A stretch of DNA of 39,487 nucleotides from Bacteroidota bacterium (GCA_018267655.1 JAFDYB010000069.1:1-39487), one strand, 5' to 3'. Counted from the first letter of the stretch, positions 8,642-18,330 are shown. Translations and numbers: made by a program. The notes: generated by a model from the letters alone, not told the origin.

Positions 8642-8938
8642 ATGAGCGAAGAATTTGAAAGAAGCGAACGTAGTGACTTATTTTCTAAGTCGGTAAGAGC
8701 AGGAAAACGCACTTATTTTTTTGATGTAAAAAGCACAAAGGCAAACGATTATTATTTAACAATTACCGAGAGTAAAAAAAGATTTACCGATGACGGTAAG
8801 TTTCATTTTGAAAAACATAAGATTTTTTTATATAAAGAAGATTTTGAAAAATTTGTTGAGGGACTGAACGAATCAATTGCTCAAATTCGAGAAAATGCAC
8901 CCGCATCAAGCACTAATGATGCAGCATTTGAGGACTAA
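8642..8938 (+). CDS. DUF3276 (Pur-alpha-like) nucleic-acid-binding protein
   Basis: A 98-aa protein of the DUF3276/PUR family, found in Bacteroidota and spirochaetes; the Borrelia member (BpuR) binds single-stranded DNA and RNA. The PUR fold is seen in residues 10-80: SDLFSKSVRAGKRTYFFDVK, then YYLTITESKKRF and HKIFLYKEDFEKFVEGL, four strands followed by a helix. The C-terminal 18 residues are acidic and Ala/Ser-rich, as in relatives. ATG 8642 is the natural start. It is divergent from the TPR gene across 192 bp. The cellular target is not deducible; a general RNA or DNA chaperone role is an inference from the family. Confidence 0.9.
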   Translation: MSEEFERSERSDLFSKSVRAGKRTYFFDVKSTKANDYYLTITESKKRFTDDGKFHFEKHKIFLYKEDFEKFVEGLNESIAQIRENAPASSTNDAAFED

Positions 8939-9011
8939 TTTTTTAAACCACATATCGTTTAAAACCACTTTTTAAAACGCACATTAAGTTTGCTTAAATG
9001 AGTATTTTTAA

Positions 9012-10373
9012 GTGTTGAAATTTGTTTGCATAATATTTTTTATTTTTCCGGTTATTTGTTTAGCACAAGTAAAGCCAAAACCCGTTAGAATTTTATTTGT
9101 ATTTGACGCAAGTAATAGCATGAAGTCGCCGCATGCTAATGTTACACGAATTGAAAGCGCAAAGGTGTTGTTTTATAGGTTTATCGATAGTTTAAAAAAA
9201 GATAAAAACATGTTGTTTGCACTTAGGATGTATGGCAACACTGTGCCTTACCCACCCGGCGATTGCAAGGATACCCGGTTAGTAGTTCCGTTTTCGCAAG
9301 GAAATGTTCAAGCGATTAAACAAAAAGTTTCAGAAGCAAAGCCAACAGGCATAACTCCAATTGAGCACTCGCTTACCGAGTCAGCAAATGATTTTCCTGA
9401 TAATAAAGCAACAAACATGGTTATATTAATAACCGATGGTATCGAAGAATGTGGTGGCGACCCATGTAGAGCAAGACAAAAATTAATGGAAAAAGGAATT
9501 GTTTTTAAGCCTTTTATAATTGGTATTGGCCTTAGCCCGGAACAAATTAAAACATTTCAATGTGTTGGCGATTATTACGATATTGATTCTCAAAATACTT
9601 TTTCAACAATTACAACTATAATTCAGCAGCAAAAATTAAATAAAACAACTGCTCAAGTAAGTTTATTTGATATTAATTCAAACCCCTCTGAAAGTAATGT
9701 AAACATTACATTGTACGACGTTTCAAAAAAAACCTATAAATATAATTTTATACATACATTTAATTATTTAAAAAGACCCGACACTTTGTATATTGATGAT
9801 TACCCTAATTATAAAGCCATTGCGCACACAATACCGCCCGTTGAAAGCAATGAATTTAAATTAGTACAAGGTAAACACACTATTGTACCTATTGATGCGC
9901 CTCAAGGATTTTTAACCATAACAAGGCCCGTGGGGGTATATAATTATAACGAAAAAATAAAATGTGTCATCAGAAAAAATAATTCGCCCGGTACTTTGCA
10001 TGTATTGCAAATAAATGCACTTGATAAATTTATAGTAGGCGCTTATGATATTGAAATACTTACGCTCCCCCGAATTTATTTAAATAATATAAGTGTCGAA
10101 CAATCAAAAACAAACCAACTAACAATAGCCAGTGCAGGAATGTTACAAGTTAAAACATTAGAAGCGGGAGATGGCTGCATTATGCAAGAAAAAAACAACC
10201 GCTTAGAATGGGTATGTAATTTAAGCCAACAAACAATACAAAGTTTTAACTTACAACCGGGTAATTACGTGGTAACCTGGCGAAGTAAAACTTTAAGAGG
10301 TAGTATTTATACTATTGAGAAAAAATTGAAAATTAAATCTGATGAGCAAATGATTATTGAAATGTTTAAATAA
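9012..10373 (+). CDS. Secreted von Willebrand factor A (VWA) domain protein
   Basis: Exported protein of 453 aa. The signal peptide (MLKFVCIIFFIFPVICLAQ) leads directly into a VWA domain at about 25-210 with a complete metal-ion adhesion site: DASNS (D32-S36), the Thr of PTGITPI and the Asp of ITDGIEECGGD. The remaining 240 residues are beta-rich and resemble no domain I know. Likely role is metal-dependent ligand binding at the cell surface. The start must be GTG 9012 or TTG 9015, because TAA immediately precedes the GTG in frame and no ATG is available. Its TAA directly abuts the stop of the convergent phosphatase gene, with no base between. Confidence 0.85.
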   Translation: MLKFVCIIFFIFPVICLAQVKPKPVRILFVFDASNSMKSPHANVTRIESAKVLFYRFIDSLKKDKNMLFALRMYGNTVPYPPGDCKDTRLVVPFSQGNVQAIKQKVSEAKPTGITPIEHSLTESANDFPDNKATNMVILITDGIEECGGDPCRARQKLMEKGIVFKPFIIGIGLSPEQIKTFQCVGDYYDIDSQNTFSTITTIIQQQKLNKTTAQVSLFDINSNPSESNVNITLYDVSKKTYKYNFIHTFNYLKRPDTLYIDDYPNYKAIAHTIPPVESNEFKLVQGKHTIVPIDAPQGFLTITRPVGVYNYNEKIKCVIRKNNSPGTLHVLQINALDKFIVGAYDIEILTLPRIYLNNISVEQSKTNQLTIASAGMLQVKTLEAGDGCIMQEKNNRLEWVCNLSQQTIQSFNLQPGNYVVTWRSKTLRGSIYTIEKKLKIKSDEQMIIEMFK

Positions 10374-13300
10374 TCACATCAATAATTTTATGCCTAGCAG
10401 GCATACATCATCAGTTTGTTCAAATTCGCCGCGCCAAACATCGAAAATAGTTTTAAGCATTTGCTTTTGTTCAACCGCAGTGTGTTTGCTGTTATTAATT
10501 AAAATGTCTTCTAATTGCTTGTATTTAAATTTTTTTCCTTTTGGTCCGCCAAACTGATCTGGAAAACCATCGGTGCTTAAATAAATCCAATCGTTGGGCT
10601 CAATATTAATTTGCGTTGAGGTAAACGGATCTAAAACATCTAAGTAAGTTCCTATTGGCATTTTATTACCTTTAAATTCTTTTATATTATTATCACGAAT
10701 TAAATACAGGCTGTTGTTTGCACCGGCAAAATCAATTGTTTTTTTAGATGAATCATATACACAAAGCGCCATGTCCATTCCGTCTTTTTGCAAACTTTCA
10801 CCTTTTTGATCAAGTGCCGTAATAACTTTTTCTCTTAGTTTGTTAAGAATTTTATTGGCTTTAGTTATGTTATTTTCAACAACAATTTCATTTAAAAAAC
10901 TGTTCCCCAGCATACTCATAAATCCTCCAGGAACGCCGTGCCCGGTACAATCGGCTACGCAAAAAACAGATAAGTTGTTTGATAAGACTGAAGCCCAATA
11001 AAAATCGCCACTCACAATGTCGCGTGGATTAAAGAAAATAAAATGTTCGGTGCTTATTTTATCCCAAGTATCTTGCCCCGATAATACAGCCGACTGAATT
11101 CTTTTTGCATAATTAATCGAAGAAATTATTTCGTTTTGCTTTTCTTCAATTAATGCTTTTTGAGAGGTAACTTCTTTATTTATAAGTTCAACTTTTTCTT
11201 TTTCTTCTCTTAACTCTTTTGTTCTAACATTTACTACTTGCTCTAACCGCTCTCTATCGGCAACTAATTTTTTAGTTTTAATTTTATTATAACTTGTTAT
11301 ACTTCCTAAAACAACTATTACACAAATTGAATAAAACCACCATGTTTTATACCATGGCGGGTTAATTACGAATGAATATTCAATATTTTTTTTATTCCAT
11401 AAGCCATCATTGTTTTGAGCTTTTAAAATAAATGTGTATTCACCTGGTGGGAGCGACGAGTACGTTACTTCATTTTTCGTAGTAACGGGGCCCCAATTTT
11501 CATCTAAGCCTTTAAGCATAAATTGATAATTAACTTTTTCGGGTGCTGTTAAACAAATACCCGAAAAATTAAAGGTAATATTGTTTTTATGATACGGTAA
11601 ATTTAAGCCGATTGGAAGTGTAGTAGTTGAGTCGGTGCTTTTGCAATATTTATAAATATTTTCTTGCCCATAAAATAATTTAATTGAGTTTATACAAAGC
11701 TTTGCTTCAACCTTATTTAACTTATCCTCTTTAGGATCAAAAATCAAAAGTCCGTTTACTGTTCCAATATATATTTTACCGGTTTCGTCTTTATCAATTG
11801 CATTTGCATTCGATTCTAAACTTATTAAACCATCTTCTTTTGTAAATTGTTTAGTTGAAATGGTATTATTAGAGTAATATTTTTCTAAATCTAAAACAAC
11901 AATGCCGTTATTGGTACCAATTAAGAGTTTGTTTTGGTAAGCAGTTATTACATTAATAAATTGTGATGTTAAATTAGTGCCATCAATAATTTTTTTAAAC
12001 TTGCTTTTTTCTTTTACAAAAAGACCTTCCTCTGTTCCTACCCAAATATTATTTTTAAAATCCTTATCTGCACAATTTATCCTACCATTAATTAAACCGT
12101 TTTTATGATTGTATTGTATTGCATTATTTTCATCAAAATTAATTAAGCCTGTTTCGGTGCCCGCCCACAAAGTTTTATTATTATCTTCAATTAAAAAAAG
12201 AATTAAAAATTGAATATTTGTTTGAGCATACTTTTCAATTAAATGAAATTTTTCGAATTTAGTAGCTTTTTTATAATACAAACCCTCGGTTGTTCCTGCA
12301 AAAATTCTGCCTTTACTATCTTTTAAAAGTGATAAAATGTATTTCTTATTTAAAGTTGTGTCTGAAGAGCTATATATTGAAAATACACCATTTTTATATT
12401 CATTTAATCCTTCATTCGTGCCAATTAAAGCTTCGGTTTTTGATATTTTTAAAACGCAATTAATGTTATTGTCTGAAAAAATATGGTTCTTTTTAAATCC
12501 TGACTTATATGTTTTAACGCTATCTTTTTTAATGAGCGCAACACCTTCATTTTGATTTGCAACTAAAATTTCATTTTCTGAAAGTGCTGCTACAGTATTT
12601 ATATAATTATTTGCAAAACCATTTTTAGAGGAATAATAAGTAAATTTATCTGATGTATATTTAAATAATCCTACTCCATCTGTTCCAATCCACAAATTTC
12701 CTTCACTATCTGTTAAACTACATAAAATAGCTGCATTGGTTAAGCCATTTGAGCCATTAAGTGAAAATAGCTTTTTTTTAACATCTTTATCATAAATTTG
12801 ACTTCCTAAAGATTGTGTTCCCAAAAAAAGGGTTTCGTTGTTTAATTTACTAATACAAAGTATTCCATTATTTGCGTTAAGCCGATTGACATGAATTAAA
12901 GAAAAATCTTTTTTATTTATAAAATTAAGCCCGAAACGTGTTCCTATTAAAATTTTATCACTTAAATTATCATTTATGGAATAAATAAAATTATCATTTA
13001 AGCCGTTAATGGTATTAAAATGCTTAATCCCTTTTGTTTTTTTATTTAATACTGCCAGGCCTTCGTTTTGGGTGCCAAACCAAATATTTCCTTCTGAATC
13101 TTTATAAATACGGTACACTTGAGCATTCGCAAGAATTGGGTCAACAGTATATGCAGTTATTTTTCCGTTGTAATATATACAAGCACCTTGTGCTGTGCCA
13201 ATCCAGCAAGAATCTCCGTCGGCAGCCACATTATAAACAACTTCATTTGTTAGTCCATTTTTTTTTGAATAGTTTTTAAACTCAAAACCATTATAAATAC

Positions 13301-13601
13301 TTAGCCCTTTACTGGTACCAAAAATTAATTTTTTGTTCTGCAACTGAGTTATGCTAAATACATAATTATCAATTAAGCCATTGGTTATGTTGTACGTTTT
13401 AAAAGAATGCCCATTAAATATAGCAGCACCACCGCTATTTGTTCCTATCCATAAATTGTTAGCGGCATCTTGAAAAATACATAATACCTGTGATTGAGGA
13501 AGCCCCGACTCTGTAGAATAATTTGCTAGATATCTGTTTTGAGCTTTTAAAGTTAGGCAAAACAGTATAAATAAAAAAAAAGATATACTGAGTTTTCTCA
13601 C
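10374..13601 (-). CDS. Two-component-propeller sensor fused to a SpoIIE/PP2C serine phosphatase
   Basis: Membrane signalling protein, 1075 aa. Order: signal peptide (1-20); a periplasmic beta-propeller of repeats such as NNLWIGTNSGGAAIF and GNLWIGTDGVGLFKY (about 25-660); a Y_Y_Y domain (about 700-765, ending PPGEYTFILKAQNNDG); one membrane helix (about 770-790, WWFYSICVIVVLGSI); a coiled coil; and a C-terminal SpoIIE/PP2C phosphatase (about 850-1075) with DIVSGDFYW, DCTGHGVPGGFMS and STDGFPDQFGG. It probably senses an extracytoplasmic ligand and dephosphorylates Ser/Thr on an anti-sigma-antagonist-like partner, which is not visible here. In most propeller proteins this position holds a histidine kinase. 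Start is GTG 13601, 17 bp after the T9SS protein gene. Confidence 0.93.
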   Translation of the reverse strand: MRKLSISFFLFILFCLTLKAQNRYLANYSTESGLPQSQVLCIFQDAANNLWIGTNSGGAAIFNGHSFKTYNITNGLIDNYVFSITQLQNKKLIFGTSKGLSIYNGFEFKNYSKKNGLTNEVVYNVAADGDSCWIGTAQGACIYYNGKITAYTVDPILANAQVYRIYKDSEGNIWFGTQNEGLAVLNKKTKGIKHFNTINGLNDNFIYSINDNLSDKILIGTRFGLNFINKKDFSLIHVNRLNANNGILCISKLNNETLFLGTQSLGSQIYDKDVKKKLFSLNGSNGLTNAAILCSLTDSEGNLWIGTDGVGLFKYTSDKFTYYSSKNGFANNYINTVAALSENEILVANQNEGVALIKKDSVKTYKSGFKKNHIFSDNNINCVLKISKTEALIGTNEGLNEYKNGVFSIYSSSDTTLNKKYILSLLKDSKGRIFAGTTEGLYYKKATKFEKFHLIEKYAQTNIQFLILFLIEDNNKTLWAGTETGLINFDENNAIQYNHKNGLINGRINCADKDFKNNIWVGTEEGLFVKEKSKFKKIIDGTNLTSQFINVITAYQNKLLIGTNNGIVVLDLEKYYSNNTISTKQFTKEDGLISLESNANAIDKDETGKIYIGTVNGLLIFDPKEDKLNKVEAKLCINSIKLFYGQENIYKYCKSTDSTTTLPIGLNLPYHKNNITFNFSGICLTAPEKVNYQFMLKGLDENWGPVTTKNEVTYSSLPPGEYTFILKAQNNDGLWNKKNIEYSFVINPPWYKTWWFYSICVIVVLGSITSYNKIKTKKLVADRERLEQVVNVRTKELREEKEKVELINKEVTSQKALIEEKQNEIISSINYAKRIQSAVLSGQDTWDKISTEHFIFFNPRDIVSGDFYWASVLSNNLSVFCVADCTGHGVPGGFMSMLGNSFLNEIVVENNITKANKILNKLREKVITALDQKGESLQKDGMDMALCVYDSSKKTIDFAGANNSLYLIRDNNIKEFKGNKMPIGTYLDVLDPFTSTQINIEPNDWIYLSTDGFPDQFGGPKGKKFKYKQLEDILINNSKHTAVEQKQMLKTIFDVWRGEFEQTDDVCLLGIKLLM

Positions 13602-13618
13602 CTTAAAAATTACGTCAA

Positions 13619-16375
13619 TTATTTTTGAACACTCAACTTTACTTTAGCTCTATAACTGTCTTGTTCTAGCTCTACTATATAAATACCATTCGGCAACGAC
13701 TGTAAATTTAACAACACTTTATCTTCATCTACAAAATTCATTTGCTCTTTTTGAATATAAGCTTGGCGCTTACCAATCAAGTCGTAAACCGAAATTGAAA
13801 ATGAATTGTATTTTATATTTGGAGTGGCTAATTTTACAATAGCTAAGCCTGTTGAAGGGTTAGGATAAATAGTTAAAACACTTTCATTATTAAGTTTTAC
13901 TTGTTGTAAGCCGGTTGTAGAATTAGGAGTAATTTTAGCAGAATCAACCACAAAATCTAATGAGCTGTATCCTAAAGTACCAGTAGTAATGACTCTATGA
14001 TACGTACCGTTTGTATCTAAACCGGTAATATCAACCAAAAGAAAATAACTTTCGCCCGGATTATTTGGAGGCAGATTATTGATAGTATATTGCCCTGAAG
14101 AATTAGTACGTGCTTGTGTTGCAATATCTCCACCCGGGTTTTTTCCAGCTTTTATAACAGCACCTTTAATAGGATTACCTGGTGTCATAATTGAATTATT
14201 GCCAAAAATAGTTTTTTGCCCATAACCAAGGCCTTCATAAACAGTGCCTGAAAGGTAACCACTGCCGGGAGCAAGGCTTATGTATGGCGTTACAGTTACG
14301 TTTTGTACAGTATTTGCCACACAGCCATGTGTAAAATTACTTGCGCTTAGCCAACTAACTGCAGATGGCGTATAGGCAATTTGCAACGATGATGCAGAAG
14401 GGGTAAGTTTTAAAAGATAGTTAAGTGCTGGCACTGCCGCAAATGTATAAGCGCCTGAGGCATCGGTAACTTGAGAGGCGATTGAATCAAACATGGTAAA
14501 CATAGGCTGAAATTTATAAAGCGTAACTGTGCCTGTTGCAGGCGTTGCCATTGTTGAAACAGAGGCTACACCCGTTATTAGCTTTGAAGGAAATACAGAA
14601 AAAGAGCTGCTTGTTAATGAAATGGTACAGCCTTGCTTATCTGTTACTTGAATAAAAACATTATCGGGTCCTCCGATTAATGTTGGCGTTAAAGTGGCTT
14701 TTAGTGCTGTAAAACTTGTTGTGCAGTACGCCGGAGAATATGGTAAAGGGCTAAAACTAGTAATTGAAGGCACACCTATAATTGAAGATGAATTTGTAGT
14801 TATTGAAAAGGTGTAAGGAGTATAATTGCACATAGAAGTGGGCGTAGGCGTTGCAAAACTTGCGCCAAACGAGTATGTATTTACTACCATTATTGCCGTA
14901 TCAGATAGCGTGCCTTTAATAGCAATTAAACCAAAAGTATAAGATGCGCCTGCCACAGAGTAGGTGCTTGGAAGTGTGTAACCAGGTGTTACTGAACTTG
15001 CAGAATAATTAACAGGCAAGGTGTTATAATCTATCCAGCGTATAGAGTCTGCATTTAAAGAGTTATTTACTAGAGTTGGAAGGGATAATCCACTGCCAAC
15101 GCAAGCATAATTTGTACCTAAGGTGTTGCTGCTAATTGAGATAGAAGCGGTTGGAGTAACTAATTTCCAAACATTAAATAACGTAGAATAATCACCCGTG
15201 TTTATAGCAGAGGCAGCAAGGTAAAGCGTATCTTTTATTCTGCAAAAATTTGGAAAGGAATTGTTTGAAAAATAAATATTACCAAGCGTAGTAGATGGAG
15301 TTGACGTAATGGAACTTACTCCATTTAACTCGTAATAATTAATATTTATCCCATTGTTAGAGCCGGCACACTGACTTTGCCAAATTTTGTTTTTATAGGT
15401 TTTAAAATCAGAGATATTCATTCCTGCATAACCAATATTACCTGTCCAGTTGCTACTTAAATTTGATGAAACTCCGCCATATAGACTCATATCGCCTTGG
15501 CAATAAAAGTACAATGTGTTTTTGCATGTATCCATTAAATAAGGATTGTTTTCTGACAAACCAACTGTTGTTGAATAGGTAGGATTTACTAAAAAATTAA
15601 TACCATCGGTTGATGTGAACATATTAGCATCAAAACCAACAATTGCAACTGTGCCTGTGCTAAAGGGGCGATTACCTTTTGTATAATTACCATAAGGCGA
15701 ATTTGGTATTATTACATTTGGGTATGAAAAGCCCCCTATTGTATTAATTTTATTTCTTACTACTAAAGTTGAATCGTATGAGAAACCTTTAAAAATATCT
15801 ACAAAAAGAGTAATCGAGTCGTTTGAACTACTGGGGCTAAATGCCATCATGTTTACAACACCATTTGTGTAGTATGAGTTGGTTGAAAAAGTTTCTGTAA
15901 TTACGCTATTGTTACCGGTATTGAAATGATACAATACAGCAACGTTAGAATAATAAGGATAGTTATTTAAATTTGTTTTAGGTGCAAAATAAAAAGTGCC
16001 ATTTGTTGAGCTTGTGCCGGTTACTAATGCAACTGCGCTAAAACCAGAGTCAAGTATAGCTCTATTGTAATTAATAGCACTAAATGTTTTTGTAACCACA
16101 TCAAAACATTTTATAAAAGAACATGTTTTTGAATCGCCATAGCTTAAAACAGAATCACCAAACAGGTATATTTTATTTCCAAAAGGGATAGATCTTTTAA
16201 CGGTAAAACTACCTAACGTATAATTAATCGAAGTGCTTAAAATTGTATCCCACCTATCATTGTTCGCAAATGATGCATTAATTTGGCTTTGCGGTAGTTT
16301 AGTTTTAAAATTTTGGCTATTAACAAAAAACACACTTAAACAGGTAAATAGTGATAGTGTAAATATTTTTTTCAT
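13619..16375 (-). CDS. T9SS type A sorting-domain surface protein
   Basis: Secreted protein of 918 aa. It has a Sec signal (MKKIFTLSLFTCLSVFFVNSQ), a long Ser/Thr/Asn-rich beta body with no clear enzyme motif (about 30-600), and two carboxypeptidase-regulatory-like beta sandwiches (about 600-690, DASGAYTFAAVPALNYLLKL; and about 720-820, NSSGQYTINNLPPNNP). The C terminus is a type A T9SS sorting domain (about 840-918: LTIYPNPSTGLAIVKL, SVYDLIGKR, LPNGIYIVEL), which directs export across the outer membrane and attachment. It is first in an operon-like pair with the SpoIIE phosphatase. Its promoter region carries a palindrome, and a divergent LacI-type gene lies 311 bp away. Biochemical function unknown; adhesin or surface-layer role is a guess. 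Confidence 0.9.
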   Translation of the reverse strand: MKKIFTLSLFTCLSVFFVNSQNFKTKLPQSQINASFANNDRWDTILSTSINYTLGSFTVKRSIPFGNKIYLFGDSVLSYGDSKTCSFIKCFDVVTKTFSAINYNRAILDSGFSAVALVTGTSSTNGTFYFAPKTNLNNYPYYSNVAVLYHFNTGNNSVITETFSTNSYYTNGVVNMMAFSPSSSNDSITLFVDIFKGFSYDSTLVVRNKINTIGGFSYPNVIIPNSPYGNYTKGNRPFSTGTVAIVGFDANMFTSTDGINFLVNPTYSTTVGLSENNPYLMDTCKNTLYFYCQGDMSLYGGVSSNLSSNWTGNIGYAGMNISDFKTYKNKIWQSQCAGSNNGININYYELNGVSSITSTPSTTLGNIYFSNNSFPNFCRIKDTLYLAASAINTGDYSTLFNVWKLVTPTASISISSNTLGTNYACVGSGLSLPTLVNNSLNADSIRWIDYNTLPVNYSASSVTPGYTLPSTYSVAGASYTFGLIAIKGTLSDTAIMVVNTYSFGASFATPTPTSMCNYTPYTFSITTNSSSIIGVPSITSFSPLPYSPAYCTTSFTALKATLTPTLIGGPDNVFIQVTDKQGCTISLTSSSFSVFPSKLITGVASVSTMATPATGTVTLYKFQPMFTMFDSIASQVTDASGAYTFAAVPALNYLLKLTPSASSLQIAYTPSAVSWLSASNFTHGCVANTVQNVTVTPYISLAPGSGYLSGTVYEGLGYGQKTIFGNNSIMTPGNPIKGAVIKAGKNPGGDIATQARTNSSGQYTINNLPPNNPGESYFLLVDITGLDTNGTYHRVITTGTLGYSSLDFVVDSAKITPNSTTGLQQVKLNNESVLTIYPNPSTGLAIVKLATPNIKYNSFSISVYDLIGKRQAYIQKEQMNFVDEDKVLLNLQSLPNGIYIVELEQDSYRAKVKLSVQK

Positions 16376-16402
16376 GATGTAAACTTATTGTTATTGTGTT
16401 TA

Positions 16403-16434
16403 CGAAGATAGGTTTTTAATTGATTAAAATCAAA
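16403..16434 (-). promoter_or_regulatory. Bacteroidota-type promoter of the T9SS surface-protein gene
   Basis: On the minus strand a TTTG -33 box (16431-16434) is followed by exactly 20 nt and then TATCTTCG (16403-16410), one base off the -7 consensus TAnnTTTG. The ATG lies 27 nt downstream at 16375. This is the best two-box promoter match in the window. Confidence 0.62.
16414..16429. promoter_or_regulatory. Candidate LacI-type operator palindrome
   Basis: TTTTAATTGATTAAAA is a perfect inverted repeat with 7-bp arms and a TG centre. It lies entirely in the spacer between the -33 and -7 boxes of the surface-protein promoter, where a bound protein would block RNA polymerase. LacI-family dimers bind 14-20-bp palindromes, and a LacI-type gene starts 258 bp away. 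The link is inference. Confidence 0.4.
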
Positions 16435-16686
16435 GCTAAATGGATAAAGAGCAAATATTTACAAATTATTGATATTAAAAATTAATTATTATTGTATTCC
16501 TAATACTAAAAGATTTTAAATATGTCGATTAATTTAATGATTTTATCTAATTTAGCCTTTATAATGCAACGGTATTTATTAAACTAGAATAAAACATTGT
16601 TGCCATAAACATCTTCATCTAAAGTAATAAAGTTTATTTATTGCAATGATTGAAGGCTTTGTAATATGGCAATTAACTAATAATAT

Positions 16687-17694
16687 ATGAAGCGACTGCA
16701 ACTCGAAGATTTATCTAAACAACTGGGCTACTCTAAAACCTTAATTTCAATGGTGCTTAACGGTAAGGGTAACCAATATGGAATCAGTAAAAAAACACAA
16801 GAGGCTGTTTTAAATGCAGTAGCCCAATTAGACTACACGCCCAATAAATTTGCCCGTGCTTTACGTACCGGTAAAAGTTTTTTTATTGGATTAATTGTTG
16901 CTGATTTAGGCAATACATTTTATTCAACTATTGCAAAAAGTGTTGAAAGCGCTTTATTTGATAAGGGCTACAATTTAATGGTATGTAGTACTGAAGAGGA
17001 CGAAAATCGCGAAAAAAAATTAGTTGAAATTATGTTTAATCAGCAAGGTGTTGATGGTATAATTGTGGCCACTTCTTTTAAAAATGCTGAGTTTTATGCG
17101 GATCCTCGCTTTGCAAAAAGCTCTATAGTTTTAATTGATAGAATTTTACCTTTATTTAACTCACATTATGTAATTATTGATAATTACGACGGCTCATTAG
17201 AAATCACAAATAAACTAATAAATGAAGGATGTAAAAATATTTTTTGCTTAGCAATTACGCCATCGCATTTAAGTACAATTGAAGATCGTGTAAATGGCTA
17301 TAAAGATGCCATGAGTAAAAATAATTTAGATACAAGCAATCATGTATTTCCAATTAATTTTGCGCACACACAGTGCGACGTACAAAAATTTTTACAACAA
17401 ATAATGGATACGCATCAAAAACCCGATGCTATTTATTGTTTAAATAATAGTATTGTAATAAAACTGTTAAATCTTTTAAGGCAAAAAGAATACGAGAAAT
17501 ATTTTGCTAAAACAAAAATTGCTTGTTTTGATAATATTGAACTTTTTGATTTAATTGACCGAAAAGTGATTTCGATTTCGCAACCTGTAAACGACATTGG
17601 TTTAATTTCTGCTAACTTGTTGCTTGATGTAATTGATGGTAAACAAACGGCAAAATCAAATGTTGTGCTGCCTATTCAGCTCATTAATCGCTAA
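16687..17694 (+). CDS. LacI-family transcriptional regulator
   Basis: DNA-binding repressor or activator, 335 aa. The N terminus is a LacI helix-turn-helix (residues 4-24, LQLEDLSKQLGYSKTLISMV) followed by the hinge region (YTPNKFARALRTGKS). From about residue 62 comes a periplasmic-binding-protein-like effector domain (FIGLIVADLGNTFYSTIAKS, GVDGIIVATS, DRVNGYKDAM), which in this family binds a sugar or nucleoside. No sugar-uptake or catabolic genes lie nearby, so the effector and regulon cannot be read from context; the divergent T9SS surface-protein gene is the obvious candidate target. Its last 39 bp overlap the convergent SprT-like gene. Confidence 0.9.
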   Translation: MKRLQLEDLSKQLGYSKTLISMVLNGKGNQYGISKKTQEAVLNAVAQLDYTPNKFARALRTGKSFFIGLIVADLGNTFYSTIAKSVESALFDKGYNLMVCSTEEDENREKKLVEIMFNQQGVDGIIVATSFKNAEFYADPRFAKSSIVLIDRILPLFNSHYVIIDNYDGSLEITNKLINEGCKNIFCLAITPSHLSTIEDRVNGYKDAMSKNNLDTSNHVFPINFAHTQCDVQKFLQQIMDTHQKPDAIYCLNNSIVIKLLNLLRQKEYEKYFAKTKIACFDNIELFDLIDRKVISISQPVNDIGLISANLLLDVIDGKQTAKSNVVLPIQLINR

Positions 17695-18327
17695 AAAATT
17701 TTCTTCTGCTTTTACTTCGGTTAAAGGGTGAAATAAGTAGTCTTTTAGCGTATTTACTTCGGTACACTTTATGCGTTTTCGTATTTTTTCTTTTTTGATA
17801 AATACTTTAGTGTCGTTATAAATAAATTTACTTCCCAAAGGTAAGTGCTCTACAAAAATAGTTTCATTATTAAGATCGTAGTTTTTAATGGCGCGTTGTA
17901 GTTTTAAGTCGTTACACGAGCTGGCCGATGGATTTTGCATGTGTAGTCGTAGCGCCCATAATATATCAACAGGAAAATAATCGGTGGTTAAAAAAGGGTG
18001 CATTAAAATTTTGAAACTATGTTTCCATTCAGGGCCATGAGCAGCAACATTGTTTTTGTACTCTAAGTATGTTTTAAGGTGCGCAACTTCATGAATGAGC
18101 GTTATTAAAAAACCATATTTATTTAGATTGTAGTTAATTGTAATGGTATGATTTAATCCATTGTGCGGAGGCATATAATCGCCTAATTTTGTACTTCTTT
18201 CTTTTTTTATTTTCAGCTTAAAATCATAATCAATTATCCATGCCGCAATAATAGGCACAGATACTTCCGGAATATATTTTTTTAAAATGACTGAATTCCG
18301 TTCAAATTGAACTTGGCGTATATCCAT
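17656..18327 (-). CDS. SprT-like zinc metalloprotease
   Basis: A 223-aa protein with the zincin motif HEVAH followed by HGPEWKHSF, the SprT-like arrangement in which the third zinc ligand is a His after the HExxH helix. SprT/Spartan relatives act near DNA in other organisms; the bacterial substrate is unknown. The C-terminal part (PLGSKFIYNDTKVFIKKEKIRKRIKC) is seen in Bacteroidota relatives and lacks the usual four-Cys zinc ribbon. I start at ATG 18327, not 18387: the extra 20 residues of the longer frame do not look conserved, and a TACTTTTG promoter-like element lies at 18331-18338. Its 3' end overlaps the LacI-type gene by 39 bp, convergently. Confidence 0.83.
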   Translation of the reverse strand: MDIRQVQFERNSVILKKYIPEVSVPIIAAWIIDYDFKLKIKKERSTKLGDYMPPHNGLNHTITINYNLNKYGFLITLIHEVAHLKTYLEYKNNVAAHGPEWKHSFKILMHPFLTTDYFPVDILWALRLHMQNPSASSCNDLKLQRAIKNYDLNNETIFVEHLPLGSKFIYNDTKVFIKKEKIRKRIKCTEVNTLKDYLFHPLTEVKAEENFLAINELNRQHNI

Positions 18328-18330
18328 AGT

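Larger units (their letters stand above)
16376..16686. other. 311-bp divergent intergenic region
   Basis: Non-coding DNA between the surface-protein gene (minus) and the LacI-type gene (plus). Its left end holds the surface-protein promoter and the 16-bp palindrome described separately. In the remaining 250 bp, AT-rich throughout, I see no open frame of note, no strong hairpin and no convincing TTTG/TAnnTTTG pair for the LacI-type gene, although its promoter must lie here. Confidence 0.6.

Noticed and set aside
10371..10376. Zero-base gap between convergent stops of the VWA and phosphatase genes as a special overlap
   Set aside because: Tight convergent ends occur several times in this compact region and need no special explanation.
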